DNA of 64,000 nucleotides. Source: an uncultured Rhodospirillaceae bacterium (GTDB taxonomy: Bacteria; Pseudomonadota; Alphaproteobacteria; UBA8366). This document shows, one piece after another, positions 35,821 to 45,224 of the stretch; position 1 is the stretch's first letter; every line of letters starts with the position of its first letter. Where the stretch lies: NCBI GenBank assembly GCA_913043025.1, contig CAJWLM010000010.1:1-64000 (forward strand). The letters run 5' to 3'. The notes below the pieces were generated by a model. It did no database searches. It was not told the DNA's origin and saw nothing but the letters and a program-made list of their open reading frames with translations. The position numbers and the translations under genes were made by a program.

Positions 35821-36969
35821 CTAGCGAAGATCCATGTGTTTTGCGATTATGCCGCGCATAACTTCGCGGGTGCCACCTCGAACTGAGAAGGAAGGTGCCA
35901 CCATGTTGAGCATAGCGTAAGTTTTTTCAAGCTCTGAGCCATTATTTAGGCCGGTCTCAATTCCGAACAAATCATGGGCTGTTTTTGGAATTGACTGTTC
36001 AAAGGCTACTCCTATTTCCTTAATTAAAGACCCTTCAAGAGCTGGGTCTTTGCCGGCTTGCTGCATGCCTGCCACCGATAAAGACATCTGACGTAAGCTT
36101 GCAAGATTAGCAACCATTTTACCGATCTCTACCGCTGCCCTCTCACTTGGACTTTGGGTGGCTGCACGTACTATCTCGTTCATTAGAATTTGACTAGACA
36201 TATAGCGTTCAGGCCCGGCGCGTTCGAAGGTCAGCTCTGTCATAACTTGATCCCAGCCGTGATTCTCAGTGCCGATAAGGGCCGTGTCTGGTAAAAGTAC
36301 ATCTTCAAAAAACACTTGATTGAAATCATGTCGGCCCGCTAAATTCACAACCGGCTGGATCGTTATCCCTTTTATGTTGCGAAGATCGACGAGAAATTGT
36401 GACAAGCCTTTATGCTTCTCGGCATCTGTATTTGTGCGAAAGAGTGCTATCATGTAGTGAACCATGTGTGCCTGGGAGGTCCATATTTTCGAGCCGTTAA
36501 CCAGCCAGCCTCCATCTACTCGTTCTGCTCGTGTTCTAACTGCAGCTAAATCTGAGCCGGTATCAGGTTCGCTCATGCCGATGCAAAAATAGCAAACCCC
36601 TTTGGCTATTCTCGGTAATATATCTTTGCAAACTTCTTCGCTCGCAAACCTCATCAAAAGTGGGCCTGATTGTCTGTCAGCTATAAAGTGAAGGCTTATA
36701 GGGGCACCCGCAGCCAGAAGCTCTTCCTGTACAACATATCTTTCAAGCATGCTTTTTTCTTGGCCACCATATTTCTTTGGCCAAGTCATACCTATCCATC
36801 CCTTAGCTCCCAGCTTTTTGGTGAAGTCCTCGTCAGCCTCGCTCCAGCTATTTGCACGATCTGATGCCTTGAGGTGTGAAAGCTCTGTATTTAAAAAGTC
36901 ACGGACCTCTAGTCGCAGTGCACTGGTTTCAGGTGGTAATGCGCAAGGCTCGTATCGGATGCGGCTCAT
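35821..36969 (-). CDS. acyl-CoA dehydrogenase family protein, large partner
   Basis: A 382-aa acyl-CoA dehydrogenase. FAD-contact motifs CIGMSEPDTGSDL and GSKIWTSQAHM are present, the region TFERAGPERYMSS is near the usual catalytic-base loop, and the C-terminal GGTREVMRGIIAKH is standard. It is the first of the pair and 33 bases after the NRDE gene. It probably oxidises a CoA thioester in the cytoplasm, with the next gene as partner subunit. Confidence 0.88.
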   Translation of the reverse strand: MSRIRYEPCALPPETSALRLEVRDFLNTELSHLKASDRANSWSEADEDFTKKLGAKGWIGMTWPKKYGGQEKSMLERYVVQEELLAAGAPISLHFIADRQSGPLLMRFASEEVCKDILPRIAKGVCYFCIGMSEPDTGSDLAAVRTRAERVDGGWLVNGSKIWTSQAHMVHYMIALFRTNTDAEKHKGLSQFLVDLRNIKGITIQPVVNLAGRHDFNQVFFEDVLLPDTALIGTENHGWDQVMTELTFERAGPERYMSSQILMNEIVRAATQSPSERAAVEIGKMVANLASLRQMSLSVAGMQQAGKDPALEGSLIKEIGVAFEQSIPKTAHDLFGIETGLNNGSELEKTYAMLNMVAPSFSVRGGTREVMRGIIAKHMDLR

Positions 36970-37002
36970 TTGTAAAATCCAATTTGTTGTTATCTCACAT
37001 CT

Positions 37003-37764
37003 TTATAAGACGATTCGGCTATAATCGTTACAGTTTGGGGGGCCGGGTGCAAAATGCCATGTGTCGGACTGCGTTTTTGTTTGGCGCCCTACAGGTGATG
37101 CAAGCGCAATTAAACTTGATGATACTGTGCCGTAGTCATTACCACGATTTACACACATTGCACTTGTTATATCTTCTGTGTTTCCAAGTTTTTCGCTAGC
37201 CAGAAGAGAACGCCAAGAGCTCCAATCATTAATTTCTGGTTTCGGCGTGTCTGCATCCCTAAAAAGTGGTAGATAATATTTTATTCGTTCGCTGGTTTCA
37301 TCATCAAGATCGCAACTCGTTAACATGTGCAAACCATCAGGGATGGAGTTTATTGACACGCGGTTTTCAATACTTGAGTTTGCTATCCAATATGCATTTA
37401 CATTGTCTGCAACTACAAGATTGAAACAACGATAGGCTTCCGAATTTAGTTCTGCAAAAGAGTTTGCAGCATCGGATGCTTCTGAAAATTCTAATGCCTC
37501 TAGAACAAGTTCGCCACGGCTTCTCTTATTTGGAGCTGGACCCAGGCTTGCGCTCCTATTAAGGACAGCTGCTACCACACCGAAATCATTTATGCCAAGC
37601 CAGCTTCCTTGAGCAGATCGGTCAAGGCCTGCGATTGTGTAGGGTCTGTCCTTCCAATGACGCGCAGGCCTATTCCAGCTGCGAGATCTCATTTCGTCCC
37701 GGTTTGCTGAAATTAATAGAGGCCACTTATGGTTTGGGCGCCTTAATATGATTAGAGAACACAT
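37003..37764 (-). CDS. NRDE (TANGO2-like) family protein
   Basis: A 253-aa member of the NRDE family, related to eukaryotic TANGO2. Starting at the ATG at 37764 puts Cys at position 2 (MCSLIILRRPNHKWPLL), as in the family, where an N-terminal nucleophile-type fold is proposed; the track start adds four residues. The name-giving NRDE motif is in SANRDEM, followed by GSWLGIND. Biochemical role is not established; links to heme or lipid handling come from TANGO2 studies only. Confidence 0.9.
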   Translation of the reverse strand: MCSLIILRRPNHKWPLLISANRDEMRSRSWNRPARHWKDRPYTIAGLDRSAQGSWLGINDFGVVAAVLNRSASLGPAPNKRSRGELVLEALEFSEASDAANSFAELNSEAYRCFNLVVADNVNAYWIANSSIENRVSINSIPDGLHMLTSCDLDDETSERIKYYLPLFRDADTPKPEINDWSSWRSLLASEKLGNTEDITSAMCVNRGNDYGTVSSSLIALASPVGRQTKTQSDTWHFAPGPPNCNDYSRIVL

Positions 37765-37931
37765 ATAATAAATCACAATTTTGTTGGAACTGTGATCCGG
37801 TTATGTAGGCAGCTCCGAGTTAAGATAAGCATCACTTTCAATAAAGGGAAATTTAGCTTCAATTGTTGTCTATCTACAAAAAAACTTTTTTTACACACTA
37901 ATTGCCTTGGGACAAAAAATATTTCCATGAT

Positions 37932-39989
37932 TCAATTTTGGGGCGTCAACTTTCTAGGGGTTCCTTTCCCTGTAGGTTCGATACTAACAGTGCCCGACTG
38001 CTTGTTTTCCGACGACCCTAACTCATCTTCGACACTTTTGATATTTTTCAATTTTCCATGTCCGGGAAGTTGAGAGCCATCATTTTGCGAACTCTGATTT
38101 TGTTCAATTTTACCATATTGTTTTTTTCCGGATGGAAAGGCTTTTGCTATTTCACCATATACCCTTGCACGCGACGCTATATCTCTGATCCTGCCTGCTG
38201 CACGCAAAGCTAGGCGCTGCTTCCCTTCTGCAGCCGCGGCGACGGCAACACGTCTTAATGCAGCGTTTCGTGCATTTAAGCTTGCTTCCAGTTGTCCTGG
38301 TTGTTGAGGAGGTGTGACGCTATCAGGCACCCGCGCAGCTAGATCAAAAGCTTGCAAGAGCTCTCCAACTTCAATTTGAGCTTTCATAAGATCAGTTAAT
38401 ATAGAGGGATATTTTGGATTTTTTCGATTAAGCCATGATATTCGCCACGCGCCAGCTAATGCTCTTAATGCTGCCGTCTGCCTTTTACTTCGTGCTTCCG
38501 CTATTGCGATCCTTGTCAAGACATGAATCTTTGTAGAATCATCAGGAAGTTTATCAAACCGTTCGAAAACGCGTTTAAACAACGCATCATTCATAGCAAC
38601 AGAACCAGCTTTGGATTGAGCATCTATAACCAGCGGCAATGCTTTTTTCAGTTCCAGAGGAGTAGCCTTAAAACGAGTCTCCTTCAGGGCCATAGTAAGA
38701 AATTTACTTGCTTTTTCTTTATTACCTCTGCGTCCTGTATCAAGAGCAACGGGTACAAATATTTGACTGCGCATACTCACGTATGGAATGAAGTCTACTA
38801 GTTTAACTGCCTCGTCATATCTTTTCTGTTTCAAGAGAACACGGCCCATTTTAAGCAAAGCAAGTGCTTGCGGTTTTCTATCTCTAATGATCCCTGCATA
38901 ACGAAATGCATCTGCCAGAAGGCCCACCTTTGCCTGTTCTACGATAAGATGAGTTAACGCCACGTATTTTATAGTTTTATCTTTGATCTCTTCTATTTGT
39001 TCAAAGGCTAGAGTAAATAAGGATACTGCGGCTTCCATATTACCCTTTTGTGCAGAAGCGCGAGCGATTGAAGCGATGGCACGGGCCTTTCGGCCTATGT
39101 CAATTGTAGAACGAACAATTGCTTGGGCTGCTACCGGATCGTCTATAAGTACCAATGCAGCAGCAAGGTCAGCGCGAAGTTGATCGCGTCCCATGAAGCG
39201 TCTTTTTTCGAGAACATTTTCAGTGTGTGCCAAACTTTGCCGAGCTCCCCCTCGGTCGTCAGCGCCAATTTGAAATTCAGCAATGCGGATAATCGTTGTA
39301 ATAGATTCCTTCGTAGTAGGCCTAATCGAAGTTGCAATCTTAAAAGCTGCAGCGAGAACTTTCTTGCTGTCTGTCTTAAAAACAGGAATTTTGCTCTGCT
39401 GCAACTGAGTTGCGATTTTAAGCAAGAGGCGGATCTGTTGAAATTTATCTGGTATCACGAGTGTAGCAGTTGTTGCGGCCTGGAATGCCTCCAAGGCGAT
39501 GTAGCGTTCGGCTATGCGCATTGCTGTGGCACCGCCATCGCGTTCCATTTGCTTACCGCTTGCTAGCTCAAGAGATTTGTTAAGCGTATTTTTAGCTGTT
39601 TGTATTCGTCCACGCCGTTTTTGATCGTCTGCAACGTGTATCAAAGCGCGAGCGCGCCATAACGGATCAGTTATAGCTTTCATCTCAATGGCGGCGTCAT
39701 CTGGTTTGTTTCGTGCTAACAGCGCTGACACAAGCCCTGATAGCGCTTCGCCCTGATGCGATGGCTCCTTTAGACTGAGTGCTGCGATACGAATAAGAGT
39801 TAATGGATTACCTTCGACGGCGCGCGTCAAAGGGTCGACATTTACCGAAGTGCGATTGTCATTTTGACGGAGAGAATCCTGCGAAAAAACTGGCGCAATA
39901 TTGAGTAGTGCAGCCAGAGTGGCAGCTGATAAGGCTATGAAGCCAAATTCAATTATCTTCCAATGCGCGCCTGAAAATTGTCTCCACAT
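37932..39989 (-). CDS. secreted helical-repeat (TPR-like) protein of unknown function
   Basis: A 685-aa protein with a hydrophobic N-terminal signal (ending near ALLNIAPVFSQ) followed by almost purely helical repeats of 33-40 residues, with phrases such as ALIHVADDQKRRGRIQTA and SIARASAQKGNMEAA that look TPR-like. The last 60 residues are a polar, Gln/Ser/Lys-rich tail. It overlaps the end of purB by 41 bases, including its ATG and signal peptide. I recognise no enzyme domain; a periplasmic scaffold is a reasonable guess. Confidence 0.7.
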   Translation of the reverse strand: MWRQFSGAHWKIIEFGFIALSAATLAALLNIAPVFSQDSLRQNDNRTSVNVDPLTRAVEGNPLTLIRIAALSLKEPSHQGEALSGLVSALLARNKPDDAAIEMKAITDPLWRARALIHVADDQKRRGRIQTAKNTLNKSLELASGKQMERDGGATAMRIAERYIALEAFQAATTATLVIPDKFQQIRLLLKIATQLQQSKIPVFKTDSKKVLAAAFKIATSIRPTTKESITTIIRIAEFQIGADDRGGARQSLAHTENVLEKRRFMGRDQLRADLAAALVLIDDPVAAQAIVRSTIDIGRKARAIASIARASAQKGNMEAAVSLFTLAFEQIEEIKDKTIKYVALTHLIVEQAKVGLLADAFRYAGIIRDRKPQALALLKMGRVLLKQKRYDEAVKLVDFIPYVSMRSQIFVPVALDTGRRGNKEKASKFLTMALKETRFKATPLELKKALPLVIDAQSKAGSVAMNDALFKRVFERFDKLPDDSTKIHVLTRIAIAEARSKRQTAALRALAGAWRISWLNRKNPKYPSILTDLMKAQIEVGELLQAFDLAARVPDSVTPPQQPGQLEASLNARNAALRRVAVAAAAEGKQRLALRAAGRIRDIASRARVYGEIAKAFPSGKKQYGKIEQNQSSQNDGSQLPGHGKLKNIKSVEDELGSSENKQSGTVSIEPTGKGTPRKLTPQN

Positions 39990-41262
39990 GTTTGGTGTGG
40001 TATCCTAAATCAAAAAGTGTCTCAAGTTCGTCGTTCGCGAGGAAATCGGTTATTTCGCCTTCACTTTTTAAAAGATTGAGAAATGAGCCATTGCCTTTCC
40101 AAACCTCCATTGCATTTTTTTGTACGAGCCTATAGGCATCCTCCCGGCTCATGCCTTTTTGTGTAAGAGCCAACAATACCCTCTGGGAGTTATGCAACCC
40201 ACCTAATTTTTCTAAATTCTGCCGCATCGTGTCTTCATAAACAACTAAGTTTTCTATAACGACTGAAAGTCTATGCAGAGCAAAATCCAAACCAACTGTG
40301 GCATCTGGTGCAATCATTCGTTCAACAGAGCTGTGCGAAATATCCCTTTCATGCCAAAGAGCAACATTCTCAAGCGCCGGTGTAACCATAGAGCGAACCA
40401 TGCGCGCCAGGCCGCAGAGATTCTCTGTTAGTATTGGGTTACGCTTGTGTGGCATTGCCGATGAGCCTTTTTGGCCGGGCGCAAAATATTCTTCGGCCTC
40501 TCTCACTTCGGTTCTCTGCAAGTGCCTTATTTCAGTAGCTAATCTCTCAACAGCAGAGGCCACAACACCCAAGGTAGAGAAAAATGCCGCGTGCCTATCA
40601 CGAGGGATTACTTGTGTTGAGACTGGTTCGGGTAAAAGCCCCAGTTGCTTTGCAACGTGTTCTTCTACGAATGGGTCGATATTAGCAAAGGTCCCCACTG
40701 CGCCTGATATACCACATGTAGCAATTTCAGAACGTGCAATTAAAAGACGTTTTTGGCAGCGTACAAATTCAGCGTAGTGACCGATTAATTTGAGACCGAA
40801 AGTTGTGGGCTCGGCATGAATACCATGGCTTCGTCCTATGCACGCGGTGTGCTTATGCTCAATTGCTCGCTTTTTGAGCGCAGCTATTAGTCGGTTAATC
40901 CCATCTAGAAGCTTATCTGAAGCCTGTGTCAATTGCACGGACAAACAGGTATCCAGAACATCGGAAGATGTCATGCCTTGATGGACAAACCGCGACTCAT
41001 CTCCAATCTGCTCAGCTAGTTCTGTGAGAAAAGCTATTACATCGTGCTTTGTCTCTGCTTCAATTTCATCAATTCTGGCTATCCGCTCAGGCGTATATGG
41101 AAGATTTCCCTCTTTCCAGATATTCTTCGCTGCGGGCTCTGGGATAACGCCCAACTCCGCCATCGCGTCACATGCATGTGCCTCTATTTCGAACCAAATA
41201 CGAAAACGATTGGCTGGTTCCCATATATCTTTCATCTCGGGACGGCTGTATCTTGGGATCAT
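39949..41262 (-). CDS. purB: adenylosuccinate lyase
   Basis: A 437-aa fumarase/aspartase-superfamily lyase acting twice in purine synthesis (SAICAR and adenylosuccinate cleavage). The superfamily signature GSSAMPHKRNP, the GMTSSDVLDTCL segment and GRSHGIHAEPTTFG are present. Length is normal. It is the upstream purine gene on this strand, separated from purC by four unrelated genes, and its 3' end is overlapped by the next gene. Confidence 0.97.
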   Translation of the reverse strand: MIPRYSRPEMKDIWEPANRFRIWFEIEAHACDAMAELGVIPEPAAKNIWKEGNLPYTPERIARIDEIEAETKHDVIAFLTELAEQIGDESRFVHQGMTSSDVLDTCLSVQLTQASDKLLDGINRLIAALKKRAIEHKHTACIGRSHGIHAEPTTFGLKLIGHYAEFVRCQKRLLIARSEIATCGISGAVGTFANIDPFVEEHVAKQLGLLPEPVSTQVIPRDRHAAFFSTLGVVASAVERLATEIRHLQRTEVREAEEYFAPGQKGSSAMPHKRNPILTENLCGLARMVRSMVTPALENVALWHERDISHSSVERMIAPDATVGLDFALHRLSVVIENLVVYEDTMRQNLEKLGGLHNSQRVLLALTQKGMSREDAYRLVQKNAMEVWKGNGSFLNLLKSEGEITDFLANDELETLFDLGYHTKHVETIFRRALEDN

Positions 41263-41658
41263 ACTATATTTGCACTTTTATGTTATTAAACTCATTCTGG
41301 AATAAATAAGGGGTTGGTGCGGTTTGCGCCAGTGTTGCCGAATATATTTCGAGAAAACAGGAGTTTAAAAGCATCACAATTTCATAGCGTGTGCATTTGT
41401 TTAGCGAATCCAACTCTCCTCGCGTTAAAAAAAAATGTGAGAGCCTAGAATAAGTGACAAAAGGGTTCCCAAGTGTGGTTATTACAATTGAGAGAAAAAC
41501 AAAAAATGCAAAGCCTTCGCATGCTTGAATTATTTGCTGCCGGTAAAGTCATGCTGCATAGAGTTAGTGTCCATTCTGGGTTTTTGTGTGGTTGAAATTA
41601 TTTTATTCCTGTTTTATTTGAGGATAATAATATTCGTCGTTCTCGCTGGGATTATTGA
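41263..41658. other. 396-base spacer between purB and pyrC
   Basis: Divergent promoters for purB and pyrC must be here, but I see no well-formed -35/-10 pair, riboswitch-like fold or long repeat. A 29-codon plus-strand frame at 41506-41595 is weakly preceded by GAGAG and is not convincing. Confidence 0.5.
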
Positions 41659-42720
41659 ATGTCTAAAAACTTGCTTAACGAGACGTTAACGATCAGAGAG
41701 CCTGACGACTGGCATGTTCACCTTCGTGACGGCAAAATGTTGGCCGTGGCACTTGATTTCACTTCGCGTCAGTTTGCCCGGGCAATTGTTATGCCAAACC
41801 TTGTGCCGCCAATTACTAGCGTTGCTGCTGCTGTGTCATACAAAAATAGAATTTTGAGAGCTTTGCCACCGGGTCGAACTTTTACTCCTTTAATGACGGG
41901 CTATCTTACAGACGATATCAAGCCGCAAGAGATTAAAAATGGTTTTCGACAGGGTGTGTTTACTGCATGTAAACTTTATCCTGCCGGAGCTACCACTAAT
42001 TCTTCTGCTGGAGTTACCGATATAAAAAATATTTACTCTGTACTCGAAGAAATGCAGAAAATATCAATGCCACTTTTGGTGCATGGTGAGGTTGTGTCTC
42101 CGGAAATAGATATTTTTGACCGAGAGGCTGTATTTCTTGATACTGTTTTGCGACCAGTTTTAAGAGATTTCCCCGAGTTGAAGGTCGTTCTTGAACACAT
42201 AACAACTGAGGAGTCGGTGGCATTTATTCGCGAAACAAGTTCATCCTTAGCTGCAACAATAACGGCGCATCATTTAAGGATTGATCGGAATGCTTTGTTT
42301 GATGGGGGCCTGCGTCCGCACGCTTATTGCTTGCCTGTGGCTAAACGTCGTCACCATCGCGCTGCCTTGAGGCAAGCCGCCATTTCCGGGGACCCGAAAT
42401 TTTTTCTAGGGACAGATACAGCCCCACATCTTCAAAAAGCAAAGGAAAGTGGATGCGGCTGCGCAGGAATTTTTAGTGCTCCGGCAGCACTTGAAAGTTA
42501 TGCGATGACCTTCGAGGAAGAGGGAGCTCTTGATAAATTAGAGGCATTCGCATCAGTATTTGGGCCGCGTTTCTACAGCTTGCCCCTAAATAACGGTACC
42601 GTTACCCTTAAGCGTTCGCCTCATAGCCTGCCAAGCAAGATTGTTGACGAGGATATTACTGTCGTTCCTTTTCACGCGGGAGAAACACTTCCTTGGCATG
42701 CACAATGCCGTGGTACCTGA
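41659..42720 (+). CDS. pyrC: dihydroorotase, homodimeric (E. coli PyrC) type
   Basis: A 353-aa zinc amidohydrolase of pyrimidine synthesis. The first metal pair is in DDWHVHLRDG, the carboxylated lysine in ACKLYPAGATTNS, further metal histidines in LLVHGEV and LEHITT, and the catalytic Asp in LGTDTAPH. This is the short class II enzyme like E. coli PyrC rather than the type fused or paired with PyrB. Stands alone on the plus strand. Confidence 0.96.
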   Translation: MSKNLLNETLTIREPDDWHVHLRDGKMLAVALDFTSRQFARAIVMPNLVPPITSVAAAVSYKNRILRALPPGRTFTPLMTGYLTDDIKPQEIKNGFRQGVFTACKLYPAGATTNSSAGVTDIKNIYSVLEEMQKISMPLLVHGEVVSPEIDIFDREAVFLDTVLRPVLRDFPELKVVLEHITTEESVAFIRETSSSLAATITAHHLRIDRNALFDGGLRPHAYCLPVAKRRHHRAALRQAAISGDPKFFLGTDTAPHLQKAKESGCGCAGIFSAPAALESYAMTFEEEGALDKLEAFASVFGPRFYSLPLNNGTVTLKRSPHSLPSKIVDEDITVVPFHAGETLPWHAQCRGT

Positions 42721-42930
42721 TGTGAAATAAATTTTTTTATCTACGGCTTCGCGTGTTCATTTGTTCTTTTCATAACCTTATTGGTAATTGCTGAGCCGCG
42801 TAGTAATTCAGCTGGTATGCAGTCGATCTATAGAACAAAACGTATTGCCCTGTTTTTTTTAACAGCAAACACCATAATGGCTATTCCGGCACACATAATG
42901 TTAATTCAAACAAGTGTATAAATTCTAATA

Positions 42931-44367
42931 TTAAACTCTATAGATATTTTCAGTATTTATTTGGGGGGTCGAGCCCTCTCCCAAATCCCAAAATATGCCC
43001 GCAGTTACCCCCAATCCTTCTCGCAAGAAAGACTTAAGGCCATGCTCATCGGGTCCGTGTTGGTTGCAACCGCTATAAGAATGAGGAATCCAGATAACTG
43101 GCGTTTTTAGTCGAGACTTGAATAATTCACTTGGATTTGAACCGGATGAACAAGGCAAAACATTAGGCGTAACGTTTGTAGTCTTCTGAATTGAATTCAT
43201 CACCCATTTCACCCAAGGGTGATCTGGATTAGTGCGTGAAGCAGGGAATTGATCGCGTCCTATGCTGGTATTAATTTCAATGTGTTTAAGTCCTATTTTA
43301 TCAAGGTGACGCCTTAATGCTGGAATGAACACATTACGATCGACGTCTATAGTGTAGCGTACTTGGCATCGTGCCTTAGCGTAAGAAGGAACTGCGTTTA
43401 CTGGGTTTTCTGGATTGCCAGTCTTGAATGCAAGAACAGTGAAGCTTGTCCATGCAAGTGTTTTTTCATGTACGCTTAAGTCCGGGTGACCCCAGCCCGG
43501 GTCTGGTTCCTGAGTATCAGTCTCTTGATCAACTACCAGGCGCTTGCACGCTTCGGACACCTGCTCTGGAACTTGAGTAGGGAGCCATTCTTGAATGGTT
43601 ATTCGTCCCCGCATGTCAGTAATACTTGCAATTGCGTGAGCCAACTGAATTCCAGCATCAGGAAGAACGCCCCCCCAATGTCCCGAATGCATGGCGCCTG
43701 GCCGTTCGTGATCTACTATTAAATCGAAAAAAATACCTCCTCGGCATCCCAGATTTAAGTCCATGCACTTTGATGATTTTCGGGGGCCATCGAAGCCAAG
43801 AAAGATATCGCATTTTAAAAAATCAGCATTATTTTCAATTATTTTCTGAAGACCGGGAGATCCTTGTTCTTCACCCGTCTCAATAATAAATTTAGCATTA
43901 AAGCCTAGTTTGCCATCTCGTTCGTCTAGAACAGCACCTAACGCATTCAAGGCTAACGTATGTTGACCTTTATTATCGGCTACTCCGCGACCGTAAATTT
44001 TATCCCCCATTATTGATATTTTGTAAGGGTCTAAACCTTCGCTCCATTCAGCTCTTACGGAGCGAACGACATCGCCATGTCCATAAATTAGAACTGTGGG
44101 TAATGTCTCGTTTTCCATTCGCGATGCTATGAGTGCGGGGCCACGATTTTCAATGGGGTTTTCTATGACCTTCGTTTCAAATCCAAAAGCTTTGAGGCAT
44201 GGCACCATTTCGTCTCTTTGATAACGATGCAATTCGCTTGTCAACTCCGGCACTTGGCTCTCTGTTGGTATCGCAACGCGGCGCTCGAGCTCATCTAAAA
44301 AGCTGCCATCATCAAAGCGATTATGTGCCTTCCTGACGGCACCTTCCCGTGTCTTTTTATTCATCAT
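42931..44367 (-). CDS. M20 family metallopeptidase
   Basis: A protein of about 478 aa of the M20/ArgE/carboxypeptidase family. Metal and active-site motifs are LIYGHGDVV, GRGVADNKGQ, ETGEEQGSPGL, the bridging region ILGFDGP, and the dimerisation-domain histidine in AMHSGHWGG. The track start at 44454 has no support; the ATG at 44367 with AAGGA upstream gives MMNKKTREGA. Likely hydrolyses a dipeptide or N-acyl amino acid. It is divergent from the class II aldolase. Confidence 0.88.
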   Translation of the reverse strand: MMNKKTREGAVRKAHNRFDDGSFLDELERRVAIPTESQVPELTSELHRYQRDEMVPCLKAFGFETKVIENPIENRGPALIASRMENETLPTVLIYGHGDVVRSVRAEWSEGLDPYKISIMGDKIYGRGVADNKGQHTLALNALGAVLDERDGKLGFNAKFIIETGEEQGSPGLQKIIENNADFLKCDIFLGFDGPRKSSKCMDLNLGCRGGIFFDLIVDHERPGAMHSGHWGGVLPDAGIQLAHAIASITDMRGRITIQEWLPTQVPEQVSEACKRLVVDQETDTQEPDPGWGHPDLSVHEKTLAWTSFTVLAFKTGNPENPVNAVPSYAKARCQVRYTIDVDRNVFIPALRRHLDKIGLKHIEINTSIGRDQFPASRTNPDHPWVKWVMNSIQKTTNVTPNVLPCSSGSNPSELFKSRLKTPVIWIPHSYSGCNQHGPDEHGLKSFLREGLGVTAGIFWDLGEGSTPQINTENIYRV

Positions 44368-44483
44368 GCCGAAGTTATCCTTTTCAGGCTTTTTGGGTGC
44401 AATTTCAGGCTTGCATTCGCCCTCGTTCTTGCACAATCTACTTTGGCAGTACAATCTGCATCTTACAATGAAAGGTCAAGATC

Positions 44484-45212
44484 TTGTTGTCAGAAGAAGA
44501 ACGGTGGCAGGTAAGAATCGATTTGGCAGCGGCTTTTCGGTGGGCTGTTCGTCATAAATTACATGAGGGTATTTGTAATCATTTCAGTTACGCCGTTGGG
44601 GATAACAAATTTCTCATTAATGGTTGGGGGCTACACTGGTCTGAAATTACTGCCTCTAACATACTTTTGGCTGACTATGACGGTCATATCTTAGAAGGAA
44701 ACGGAACAGTTGAACCAACAGCATTTTATATTCATAGCCGAGTTCACTTAGCTTGCCCTGAAGCAGTTTGTGCGCTTCACACACATCAACCTTACGCTAC
44801 AGCAATTAGTTTACTGAAAGATGGGCGGCTTCAGCCGATCGAACAAAAAGCAATTCGTTTTCAAAATCTGCTTGCTTACGATGACGGTTATAATGGCACT
44901 GCTTTAAATGTGGCGGAGGGAGATCGAATCGCAGCAACATTGGGCAACAAAAGTGCAGTCTTGATGGGCGCGCATGGTGTATTAGTAACTGGTTCGACAG
45001 TTGCTTCCGCCTATGACGACCTATACTATCTCGAGCGCGCGGCACAAATTCAGGTGATGGCAATGTCAACCGGAAGACCGTTGCGGAAGCTCTCGTCGGA
45101 AGTGATTCAACGCACTGCAAGTCAGTCTGAAGGGGAACGTGCAGGAGCGCAAGATCATTTTGAAGCGCTTAAGAGGGTGCTTGATCGTGATGAAGCAGAT
45201 TACAAGGACTAG
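44484..45212 (+). CDS. class II aldolase/adducin family protein
   Basis: A 242-aa zinc-dependent class II aldolase-like protein. The metal histidines are in ALHTHQPYA and in GAHGVLVTG; the glycine-rich substrate region is in the FLINGWGLHWSEI segment. It apparently starts at TTG (44484), since the nearby ATG at 44468 is out of frame. The gene is followed after 12 bases by a dehydrogenase, so the pair may act on a hydroxy-acid. The reaction, lyase or decarboxylase, is not identifiable. Confidence 0.85.
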   Translation: MLSEEERWQVRIDLAAAFRWAVRHKLHEGICNHFSYAVGDNKFLINGWGLHWSEITASNILLADYDGHILEGNGTVEPTAFYIHSRVHLACPEAVCALHTHQPYATAISLLKDGRLQPIEQKAIRFQNLLAYDDGYNGTALNVAEGDRIAATLGNKSAVLMGAHGVLVTGSTVASAYDDLYYLERAAQIQVMAMSTGRPLRKLSSEVIQRTASQSEGERAGAQDHFEALKRVLDRDEADYKD

Positions 45213-45224
45213 GAATTTTCATTT

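Noticed and set aside
41506-41595. 29-codon frame upstream of pyrC
   Set aside because: Weak ribosome site and no distinctive composition; not strong enough to call.
42850-42885. CTGTT/AACAG hairpin with T-run between pyrC and the M20 gene
   Set aside because: The stem is only five bases and the T-run lies in the loop; not a credible terminator.
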